A DNA stretch of 64,000 bases from the NCBI GenBank assembly GCA_041394245.1, contig JAWKIR010000002.1, positions 620,001 through 684,000 of the forward strand. Reading direction: 5' to 3'. How positions within the stretch are numbered: position 1 is the first letter of the stretch; each line of letters starts with the position of its first letter. Both the position numbers and the translations under genes were made by a program. Below the pieces are notes generated by a model. The model was not told the DNA's origin, ran no database searches, and saw only the letters and a list, made by a program, of their open reading frames with translations. Source of the DNA: Acidimicrobiales bacterium (GTDB lineage Bacteria; Actinomycetota; Acidimicrobiia; Acidimicrobiales; Aldehydirespiratoraceae). Below are positions 1-6,921 of the stretch, piece by piece.

Positions 1-167
1 AGAAGGCGGCGTGTCCTGCGCGGGGCGAGTGATCCATCGGCTCGTCTCGCTCGGCGAAGGCCGACGGCGACGAGCAGTCCCTTGGCGACACCGCGGACGC
101 GTTCACCGATGGTCGGAAAGTACGGCGGTTCGGAGCCCACCGGAGCCCCCGATGTGTGTGTGGTCAT
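1..167 (-). CDS. Possible 5' part of a gene running off the left edge
   Basis: A reverse-strand frame starts with ATG at 167 and stays open to the window edge (about 55 codons). It begins MTTHTSGAPVGSEPPYFPTI and continues with an Arg/Val-rich stretch. It would be divergent from the lipoprotein gene at 318. No clear ribosome binding site precedes the ATG and no family is recognised, so this is only a possible gene. The remaining bases 168-317 hold the presumed divergent promoter region, in which I see no convincing -35/-10 pair. Confidence 0.3.
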   Translation of the reverse strand, partial: MTTHTSGAPVGSEPPYFPTIGERVRGVAKGLLVAVGLRRARRADGSLAPRRTRRL

Positions 168-317
168 GAACGCGAAGCGTAGAACGTTTGCAGAAGATGT
201 CACTATCGCGGATGGAGAATATGAGAGTTTCTGCGGATGGTCGCCAACGTCGTGCACGAGCGTGCTGGGTCGGGGCCCGCACCCGGGCGCTCTCGGCGTG
301 AGGCCTAGGCTTCGGCA

Positions 318-1292
318 GTGAAACGATTCGTGCTCGCCCTCGTCGTCGTGGCCTGCATCGCGGGCTGCTCCGAGCCCGCACCGTCGGATGCCACGTCGTC
401 GACCACGACCTCCTCCACGCCCTCCACCCCGCCCTCCACCCCGCCCTCCACCCCGGCCGACGACGCAGAGCGCCCACCGAAGTTCGACGTGACGCCGACC
501 AACGTGGCTGCAGGTGAGCCCGTGGTCGTCGCAGGGTCCGGGTGCCCCGGCGATGCGTCCTGGGCCGACGACACCGGCTTCGACTACTTCGTCGTCGTCG
601 GCGCGGTGGTCGACGGGCGTGTCCGGGACGCGGCGGCCGTTCATCCGCCGAGTGAGGAACCCGGCCACGTGAGCTTCGAACTCGTGCCGGAGTACGACGA
701 GCAGCGGGTGGCCGACGCAACCCCCGACGCGGCAGGCGACTGGTCGACGACCTGGGTGCTGCCGGCTGACGCCGCGACCGGTGAGCTCGTCGTGTCGGCA
801 CTCTGCCTCGGCGGCCCGGGGCTGGAAGCGGGTTTCGTGGACTACGGCGCCGTCGTGTTGGGTGTGCAGGGCACCGGGGACTGTCCGCGGCGCCCGGGGT
901 CGAGCCCAGCGGTCTTCGATGCCGATCGCGGCACGTACTCGGCGGAGATCGTGTCGTTCGACGCCTCCTCCAATCTGATCGAGTTCGATGTCGTCCAGTG
1001 GCTGAGCGGTGAGGACGCCGGCGACGCGTGGCACGAGGAGTATCCCGACGACCCGGACGGCCCGCCGAACGACTACTTCATCCGCAACGACAACCCTCTC
1101 GTGCGGGAGGCGTCGGTCGCCGAGGGGGCCGACGTCCGACTCGTTCGGCTCGAGACCGATGGCTCCGCCGACGTCACCGCGGGGACGCTCTCGGAACTGC
1201 CGTCCTATCTGGCGACGACGCCGTTCTCCACGTTCTGGCTGACGTTCGACGGCGGCACCGTGACGGCCATCTGCGAGCAGTACGTTCCGTGA
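318..1292 (+). CDS. Secreted lipoprotein of unknown function
   Basis: 324 residues from a GTG start. The N-terminus MKRFVLALVVVACIAGC is a lipoprotein signal peptide with a lipobox ending at Cys17, so the protein should be anchored on the outer face of the membrane. A low-complexity Thr/Ser/Pro linker (about residues 25-50, with repeated PPST units) leads to a globular part with no recognised domain. A segment near residue 55 (FDVTPTNVAAGEPVVVAGSG) looks like the start of an Ig-like/IPT beta domain. The repeated TCCACCCCGCCC units in the DNA encode the linker. The gene stands alone, with 56 bases to the next start. Function unknown; the lipoprotein call is firm. Confidence 0.75.
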   Translation: MKRFVLALVVVACIAGCSEPAPSDATSSTTTSSTPSTPPSTPPSTPADDAERPPKFDVTPTNVAAGEPVVVAGSGCPGDASWADDTGFDYFVVVGAVVDGRVRDAAAVHPPSEEPGHVSFELVPEYDEQRVADATPDAAGDWSTTWVLPADAATGELVVSALCLGGPGLEAGFVDYGAVVLGVQGTGDCPRRPGSSPAVFDADRGTYSAEIVSFDASSNLIEFDVVQWLSGEDAGDAWHEEYPDDPDGPPNDYFIRNDNPLVREASVAEGADVRLVRLETDGSADVTAGTLSELPSYLATTPFSTFWLTFDGGTVTAICEQYVP

Positions 1293-1348
1293 AGAGCGTC
1301 GGGGTTCGGGTGCCTCGGCGAGCCGAGGGTCATCGCTAGTGTTCCACC

Positions 1349-2359
1349 ATGAGCCGCCGCTCGATCAAGATCGTCGTGGACGACGAGAACATCAGTAACA
1401 CCACACAGTTCTACGCCGGTCCCCAGGTGCGCCTGGCGACCGCCACCGATGTCGTCTTCCTGCCGCATCGTCGCCTCCTGGTGTCGCACCTCGCCGGCCA
1501 GACGCTGCATCTCGTCCAGCGCCGGCGGTTCTCCGACGAGTACCGGGTGCTCGACACCGTCATCACCGAGGCGGCCGGCCAGCCCACCATCAACGACCTG
1601 CTCTCCTACAACGGCAAGGGCGTGGTCGCGGTGTCGAATTGTCGGGTCCCGTCCGTGTCGCTCTACCGAGTCGGCCGGTCGACCCTGACGTTCCTGCGCG
1701 AGATCGAGATCCCCGAGAAGAAGCCGGGATTCACCCACGGTGTCGAGTTCACCCCGGACGGACGTCACGTCTGCATCGTCAACAGCGGTGGGACCTGCCG
1801 TGTCAGGATCCACGAGGTCGGGTCGGGCGACGAGGTCTTCACGTTCGAGCTGGCCGGCTGGCGGCCCAAGGACGCCACCTATCTCGACGACAACCACCTG
1901 ATCCTGCCGCTGTGTGACGGGTCGCCGACCTCCGAAGCAGGGGAGCAGTACAACAGTCGGATCGCGGTGGTCCGTGTCGATCTCGATCGTCCCGGGTTCC
2001 AGGTCGTCGCCTACGCCGACCTTCCGGGTGCCCACGTCGACGGGGTGTTCTACTTCGACGGTCACGTGGCGGTCGCTGATCAAACCAACGATCTGGTCCG
2101 GTTCTACAAGGTCGACCGGCGCAGTATCGAACAGGTGTCGACCGTGTCGGGAATCGACTTCCCCCACGGCGTCTGCTTCGATCGCCACAAGGTCGGTGTC
2201 ACGAGCTATGGCGACTCTTCGCTCAACATCTTTCCCCGGGGGACCACGCACTTCGTGCCGGACATCACGACGACGCTGCGCCGGGATCCCGCCGCGTCGG
2301 CGCACCTCGACGCCCAACGCGTGGCGTTTTCCTCGATGCTCGAAATGGCCGACACCTGA
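1349..2359 (+). CDS. Beta-propeller-like protein, function unknown
   Basis: 336 residues, ATG start. There is no signal peptide or membrane segment, so it is probably cytoplasmic. The protein has several beta-rich repeats of about 40-45 residues typical of WD40/YVTN-type propellers, for example TDVVFLPHRRLLVSHLAGQT, GVEFTPDGRHVCIVNSGGT and HGVCFDRHKVGVTSYGDSS. The recurring HGVxF-type strands suggest a 6- or 7-bladed propeller. No catalytic motif is seen, so a binding or scaffold role is likely. It is followed after 30 bases by an SRPBCC gene with its own Shine-Dalgarno sequence (GGGAGG), possibly co-transcribed. Confidence 0.6.
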   Translation: MSRRSIKIVVDDENISNTTQFYAGPQVRLATATDVVFLPHRRLLVSHLAGQTLHLVQRRRFSDEYRVLDTVITEAAGQPTINDLLSYNGKGVVAVSNCRVPSVSLYRVGRSTLTFLREIEIPEKKPGFTHGVEFTPDGRHVCIVNSGGTCRVRIHEVGSGDEVFTFELAGWRPKDATYLDDNHLILPLCDGSPTSEAGEQYNSRIAVVRVDLDRPGFQVVAYADLPGAHVDGVFYFDGHVAVADQTNDLVRFYKVDRRSIEQVSTVSGIDFPHGVCFDRHKVGVTSYGDSSLNIFPRGTTHFVPDITTTLRRDPAASAHLDAQRVAFSSMLEMADT

Positions 2360-2389
2360 CATCGTCGTGCGCCGTGGGAGGCTGCACCC

Positions 2390-2851
2390 ATGACGTCTCG
2401 CTCCGTGTCCCGGTCCCGCCTCATCCACGCTTCACCCGAAGCGATCTTCGCCATCGTCTCGAGTCCTGCCGGTCATGTGCGCATCGACGGCTCGGGATCC
2501 CTGCGCGACAGCATCGAGGGACCCGATCACCTGACGCTCGGCGACAAGTTCCGCATGGACATGAAGATGGGCGTCCCGTACAAGATGTGGTCGACCGTCG
2601 TGGAGTTCGAGCAGGATCGACTCATCGCGTGGGCGCACTTCGGCAAGCACCGGTGGCGCTTCGAGCTCGAGCCGGTCGGCGACTCGACGATGGTCACCCA
2701 CACCTTCGACTGGTCGACGGCGCGCTCTCCGAAGTTCATCGAGCTGATGGGCTACCCCAAGAAGCACCCCGCAAATCTCGAAGCCACACTCGAGCGCCTC
2801 GCAGCGGTGGTCGAGGGCGACAGCGTCGAAGGCGACAGCGTCGAAGCCTGA
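2390..2851 (+). CDS. SRPBCC (START-like) family protein
   Basis: 153 residues, ATG start preceded by GGGAGG. The N-terminus SRSRLIHASPEAIFAIVSSP is the typical first strand and helix of the polyketide-cyclase/SRPBCC fold, followed by beta strands (WSTVVEFEQDRLIAWAHFG, WRFELEPVGDSTMVTHTFDW) and a long C-terminal helix (NLEATLERLAAVVEG). Such proteins bind small hydrophobic ligands in a deep cavity, but the ligand cannot be deduced. The C-terminus carries a short duplication, VEGDSVEGDSVEA, from a 12-base tandem repeat. Confidence 0.8.
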   Translation: MTSRSVSRSRLIHASPEAIFAIVSSPAGHVRIDGSGSLRDSIEGPDHLTLGDKFRMDMKMGVPYKMWSTVVEFEQDRLIAWAHFGKHRWRFELEPVGDSTMVTHTFDWSTARSPKFIELMGYPKKHPANLEATLERLAAVVEGDSVEGDSVEA

Positions 2852-2855
2852 CCCT

Positions 2856-3338
2856 TCAGTCGATCCCGGGAGCCGCGGTGGTCCGCGCCGTTGCGAACTC
2901 GAGAATCCGGGCGACGTCGGGTCCATCGCAGGTGAGCTTCCACGTCCAGGCCGTGGCGACGACCGGTGACGGAAGCGCCACGGCGGGAGCGATCACGAAG
3001 CGCGCGGCGCCGTCGTCGAGCAACGGACGCAGGCTGTCGAGCGCCGCGGCATCCTCGTACTGTACGACGACGGCACCGGACTCGAGCGTGCGCACCTGGG
3101 CCGCGCCGGTGATCGGCTGCGCAACGATCCCCTCGAGTGCAGGCCCGGCGAGGTGCGGGCCCGAGGTCGGCGGGTTGGTCCGGAACACGACGGCATCGGG
3201 ATCGATCACGTGCTGGATGCTCAAAGGGTCTTCCGGCTCGCGGACCTCGAGGCAGGAGCCGCCGGCCGTGCCATCGCCGCACGCGGTCGCCGACATGATG
3301 ACCGTCACCAGCAAAGCGCTCAACAAACGCATGCACAC
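2856..3338 (-). CDS. DUF3105-like lipoprotein
   Basis: 160 residues, reverse strand, convergent with the SRPBCC gene (4-base gap). The N-terminus MCMRLLSALLVTVIMSATAC is a lipoprotein signal with a lipobox Cys. The mature part contains TNPPTSGPHLAGPALEGI, which matches the hallmark TNPPTSGPH motif of DUF3105 proteins, common in actinobacteria as exported proteins of unknown function. The usual DUF3105 sequence contains further His and Tyr residues near this motif; here VVVQYED is retained. The start could be either of the first two Met codons, three residues apart. Confidence 0.7.
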   Translation of the reverse strand: MCMRLLSALLVTVIMSATACGDGTAGGSCLEVREPEDPLSIQHVIDPDAVVFRTNPPTSGPHLAGPALEGIVAQPITGAAQVRTLESGAVVVQYEDAAALDSLRPLLDDGAARFVIAPAVALPSPVVATAWTWKLTCDGPDVARILEFATARTTAAPGID

Positions 3339-3355
3339 AGCCTAAGGTGATCGCC

Positions 3356-3658
3356 ATGCCGTCCTCCGCCGCGAATGCCCAGGTAGAGCGCAAACTGCGC
3401 AAGGTGGGAGAGCAGCTGCGTTCGCTCCGCGACGACCTGCGGGTCACCGAGGAACACCTCGCCCAGCTGGCCGGCGAAGAGGACGACGCCCGCATCCGCG
3501 CCCTCGTCTCCGAAACGCCGCTCGCAGAGAAGGAACACCGCAAGGCCAGCCGCCACGCCGACCGGCTGCGCTCCTCACGCGACAAGGCGATCGCGAAGAT
3601 CGCGGAACTCGAGCAGTACCAGGACGACCTGCTCGACCGGCTCACCGCGAACACGTGA
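3356..3658 (+). CDS. Small coiled-coil protein
   Basis: About 100 residues, almost entirely charged alpha helix: heptad-like stretches VERKLRKVGEQLRSLRDDLRVTEEHLAQL and HADRLRSSRDKAIAKIAELEQYQDDLLDRL, broken by a short loop near residue 55. The ATG at 3356 is preferred over the GTG at 3347 because AAGGTGA lies six bases upstream. The stop codon overlaps the start of the response regulator by four bases (GTGA), so the two are translationally coupled. A coiled-coil protein coupled to an ANTAR regulator could be a partner protein, but no family is recognised. Confidence 0.7.
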   Translation: MPSSAANAQVERKLRKVGEQLRSLRDDLRVTEEHLAQLAGEEDDARIRALVSETPLAEKEHRKASRHADRLRSSRDKAIAKIAELEQYQDDLLDRLTANT

Positions 3659-4236
3659 CGGCGCCCACCCGGGTCGTCGTCGCCGAGGACGAGGCCATCA
3701 TCCGCCTCGATCTCGTCGAGATCCTCCGGGACGAGGGCTACGAGGTGGTTGCCGAGACCGGCCGCGGCGACGAGGCCGTCGAGCTCGTCGCGAAGTTCCA
3801 GCCCGAGATCGCGCTGCTCGACGTGAAGATGCCGGGCCTCGACGGCATCGAGGCGACCCGCGCCATCGCCGACGACGGTCGGACGGCGGTCGTGCTGCTC
3901 ACTGCCTTCAGCCAACGTGACCTGGTCGAACGGGCGACCGATGCCGGTGCGATGGCCTACCTGGTCAAGCCGTACCAACGGGCCGAGCTCGTGCCGGCGA
4001 TCGAGACCGCGTTGGCGCGGTTCCGCGAGCTGCGGGCACTCGGTGCGCAGGTGGGCGAACTCGCCGACCAGCTCGAGATCCGCAAGCTCGTCGACCGAGC
4101 CAAGGGCCGACTGATCGACGACCATGGGATGAGCGAGGCCGAGGCGTTTCGGTTCCTGCAGCAGTCCGCGATGTCGAGTCGACGGACGATGGGCGAGGCC
4201 GCCACCGACGTCTTGGCCGGCACGCTCGTCCCCTGA
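3655..4236 (+). CDS. pdtaR: ANTAR-domain response regulator (PdtaR-like)
   Basis: 193 residues from GTG. Residues 5-120 form a receiver domain with acidic pocket ED (11-12), phosphoacceptor Asp56 in LLDVKMPG, Thr in LLTAF and Lys in LVKPY. Residues about 135-190 form an ANTAR RNA-binding domain (KLVDRAKGRLIDDHGMSEAEAFRFLQQSAMSSRRTMGEAA). Phosphorylated ANTAR regulators bind paired hairpins in nascent RNA and prevent termination. The order regulator-polA is shared with Mycobacterium tuberculosis, where Rv1626 (pdtaR) lies near polA; PdtaR responds to the kinase PdtaS, which is not in this window. The receiver-ANTAR architecture is certain; the orthology is inferred from position and length. 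Confidence 0.88.
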   Translation: MTAPTRVVVAEDEAIIRLDLVEILRDEGYEVVAETGRGDEAVELVAKFQPEIALLDVKMPGLDGIEATRAIADDGRTAVVLLTAFSQRDLVERATDAGAMAYLVKPYQRAELVPAIETALARFRELRALGAQVGELADQLEIRKLVDRAKGRLIDDHGMSEAEAFRFLQQSAMSSRRTMGEAATDVLAGTLVP

Positions 4237-4260
4237 CTTCGAGCGCTAGGGTCGCCGGCA

Positions 4261-6915
4261 ATGGCCAAAGTGATGCTGATCGACGGGAACTCGCTGACCT
4301 ATCGCGCGTTCTTCGCTCTCCCGACCGACATGGCGACCGCTTCCGGGCAGGTCACGAACGCCGTGTTCGGCTTCACCTCGATGTTGATCAACCTGATCAA
4401 GGACCACCAGCCTGACCACATCGGCGTGGCCTTCGATCGTCCCGAGCCGACCTTCCGTCACGAAATGACGCCGACCTACAAGGCGCAGCGGGACTCGGCG
4501 CCCGACATCCTGCGCCAGCAGATGGGTCTGGTCCGTGAGGTACTCGACTCGCTGAAGATCCCGTCGATCGACATGGTCGGGTTCGAGGCCGACGACATCA
4601 TCGCCACCCTGGCCACACAGGGCCGGGACCGTGGCGACGACGTCATCGTCGTGACCGGCGACCGCGACAGCTACCAACTGGTCGAGGACCCACACATCAA
4701 GGTCCTCTACAACAAGCGCGGCGTCTCGGACTACGCCCTCTACGACGAGGCCGGCATTCTCGAGCGGACCGGTGTCAAGCCGGTCGACTACGTCCAATAC
4801 GCCGCACTCCGGGGCGACAACTCCGACAATCTCCCGGGAGTCCCCGGCGTCGGCGAGAAGACTGCGGCGAAGCTGATCAACGAGCGGGGCGGTATCGATG
4901 GCATCTATGCCGCGATCGACGAGTTGACCCCGAAACTCCGCGAGAGCCTGGCCGCCAACGAGGCCAATGTCCGCAACAACGTCGAGATGATGATCCTGGT
5001 GCGCGACGTCGACCTCGACGTCGGGATCGACGACCTGAACAAGGGCGAACACGACAGCGACGAAGTCCGCAAGCTCTTCGACTTCCTGGAGTTCCGCACG
5101 CTGCACGAACGACTCGTCGCCGCGGTCGGTGGCGAAGCGGGACCGGCCGCTGAGGTGCTCGAAGCAGAGATCACCACGTTCCCGACGGCCGACGAGGCAG
5201 CGGCGGCGCTCACGGCGGCCGGCGGTGGAAGCGGCGTGCTGGCGCTGGCCGTGCCCGAAGAGGGGATCGATGCCGGACTGGCGTTCGTGATCGACGGGAA
5301 GGCGGCCGAAGTGGGCTTCGTGCCCGGCAACGTGATCACCGACGAGAAGGTCCTCGACGCGTTGCGCGACCTCCTCGGTGCCGATGGCCGTCCGGTGGCG
5401 ATGCACGGGGCGAAGGCGACCGCTCGCCGCCTGCTCGATTTCGACGTGGACATGCGGGATCTCCGGGTCGACACGCGGCTCGCCGCCTATCTGCTCAATC
5501 CGGCCGACAACCGTTATGACCTGGGCGAACTCCTCTATCAGTACGCCGGTCTCGAGCTGCCTGCGTCGGGTCCCCCCGACGGCCAGCTCGACCTCGGCGG
5601 CGACCAGGAGGACGTGGCGGCCGAGCCCTGTCGCGCCGCGCTGGCGGTCGACCGGCTCGTCGGGCCGATCACCGAGGCCATGACGGCGCAGGGGTCGGTG
5701 GCGCTGCACGACGACCTCGAGGTTCCTCTGGTGCGGGTGTTGGCCCGCATGGAACACCGGGGCATCGGTGTCGACCCCGAGGTCCTGAAGCGGATCCGCG
5801 ACGAACTCACGGCGGAGACCGAAGGGCTGCGCGCAGCGGTGATCGCCGAGGCCGGTCACGACTTCAACGTCAACTCGACCAAGCAGCTCAGAGAAGTGCT
5901 CTTCGACGAACTCGGCCTCACGCCGGGAAAGAAGACGAAGACGGGCTACAGCACCGATGCGCAGTCGCTCGAGAAGATGCGCGGCGAGCACCCGATCGTC
6001 GATCATCTGCTCGCCTATCGCGAGATCGAGAAGCTCCGCTCGACCTACGGCGAAGGCCTCGTCGCCGAGGTGGGGGAGGGCAATCGGATTCGGGCGACAT
6101 TCCAGCAGACCGTCGCCCGCACCGGCCGCCTGAGCTCGGATCAACCCAATCTCCACAACATTCCGGTCAGGTCCGAACGCGGACGCGTGTTCCGCACCGC
6201 CTTCGTCGCGCCCGAGGGGCACAAGCTCCTCATCGCCGACTACGACCAGATCGAGCTCCGTTGTATCGCCCATCTGGCCGAGGATCCGGGGCTGATCGAG
6301 GCCTTCGAGGCGGGCGACGACATCCACACGGCAACGGCAGCGAGAGTATTCGGGATCGACCCCGCCGATGTCCACGTCGAGGAACGTTCGAAGGCGAAGA
6401 TGGTCTCCTACGGCCTCGCCTACGGCATGGAGGCCTACGGGCTGGCCCAGCGGCTCAACATCGCGGTGTCGGAAGCCTCGGAGATCCTCGAGTCCTACTT
6501 CCAGGCGTTCCCGTCGGTGAAGCAGTACATGGACGACACCGTCGAGGAGGCGCGAGCGCGGGGCTACACCGAGACGCTGTTCGGCCGCCGCCGTCAGATC
6601 CCCGAACTGTCGTCGGGGAACCGTCAGATCCGCCAGGCGGGCGAACGCCAGGCGATGAACGCCGGGATCCAGGGTCTCGCGGCCGACATCTTCAAGGTCG
6701 CGCTCGTCCGGCTCGACAAGGCCATCGACGACGAGGGGCTCGCCACGCGCATCGTGCTCCAGGTGCACGACGAGATCATCCTCGAGACACCCGATGCCGA
6801 AGTCGAGCGTGCGTCGGCGCTCACCCGAGAGATCATGCGCGATGCCTTCGACCTGCGGGTTCCTCTCGAAATCGACCTGAAGGTCGCCGACACCTGGGCT
6901 GACGCGAAGGCCTGA
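4261..6915 (+). CDS. polA: DNA polymerase I
   Basis: 884 residues, full length. Residues 1-290 are the 5'-3' exonuclease (LIDGNSLTYRAFFALP, FEADDIIATLA, VTGDRDSYQLV, GDNSDNLPGVPGVGEKTA). Residues about 300-480 correspond to the 3'-5' exonuclease fold, but the first strand reads VLALAVPEEG, without the Asp-x-Glu metal ligands, so proofreading is probably lost as in mycobacterial Pol I. The C-terminal polymerase carries motif A (IADYDQIELR), motif B (KMVSYGLAYGMEAYGL) and motif C (QVHDEI). It fills gaps in Okazaki fragment processing and excision repair, consistent with the uvr genes elsewhere in the window. It starts 24 bases after pdtaR. Confidence 0.97.
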   Translation: MAKVMLIDGNSLTYRAFFALPTDMATASGQVTNAVFGFTSMLINLIKDHQPDHIGVAFDRPEPTFRHEMTPTYKAQRDSAPDILRQQMGLVREVLDSLKIPSIDMVGFEADDIIATLATQGRDRGDDVIVVTGDRDSYQLVEDPHIKVLYNKRGVSDYALYDEAGILERTGVKPVDYVQYAALRGDNSDNLPGVPGVGEKTAAKLINERGGIDGIYAAIDELTPKLRESLAANEANVRNNVEMMILVRDVDLDVGIDDLNKGEHDSDEVRKLFDFLEFRTLHERLVAAVGGEAGPAAEVLEAEITTFPTADEAAAALTAAGGGSGVLALAVPEEGIDAGLAFVIDGKAAEVGFVPGNVITDEKVLDALRDLLGADGRPVAMHGAKATARRLLDFDVDMRDLRVDTRLAAYLLNPADNRYDLGELLYQYAGLELPASGPPDGQLDLGGDQEDVAAEPCRAALAVDRLVGPITEAMTAQGSVALHDDLEVPLVRVLARMEHRGIGVDPEVLKRIRDELTAETEGLRAAVIAEAGHDFNVNSTKQLREVLFDELGLTPGKKTKTGYSTDAQSLEKMRGEHPIVDHLLAYREIEKLRSTYGEGLVAEVGEGNRIRATFQQTVARTGRLSSDQPNLHNIPVRSERGRVFRTAFVAPEGHKLLIADYDQIELRCIAHLAEDPGLIEAFEAGDDIHTATAARVFGIDPADVHVEERSKAKMVSYGLAYGMEAYGLAQRLNIAVSEASEILESYFQAFPSVKQYMDDTVEEARARGYTETLFGRRRQIPELSSGNRQIRQAGERQAMNAGIQGLAADIFKVALVRLDKAIDDEGLATRIVLQVHDEIILETPDAEVERASALTREIMRDAFDLRVPLEIDLKVADTWADAKA

Positions 6916-6921
6916 GCGGTC

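Noticed and set aside
418..456. Tandem CCCTCCACC units as a regulatory or CRISPR-like repeat
   Set aside because: They encode the Pro/Ser/Thr linker of the lipoprotein in frame; there are no spacers. No CRISPR array is seen anywhere in the window.
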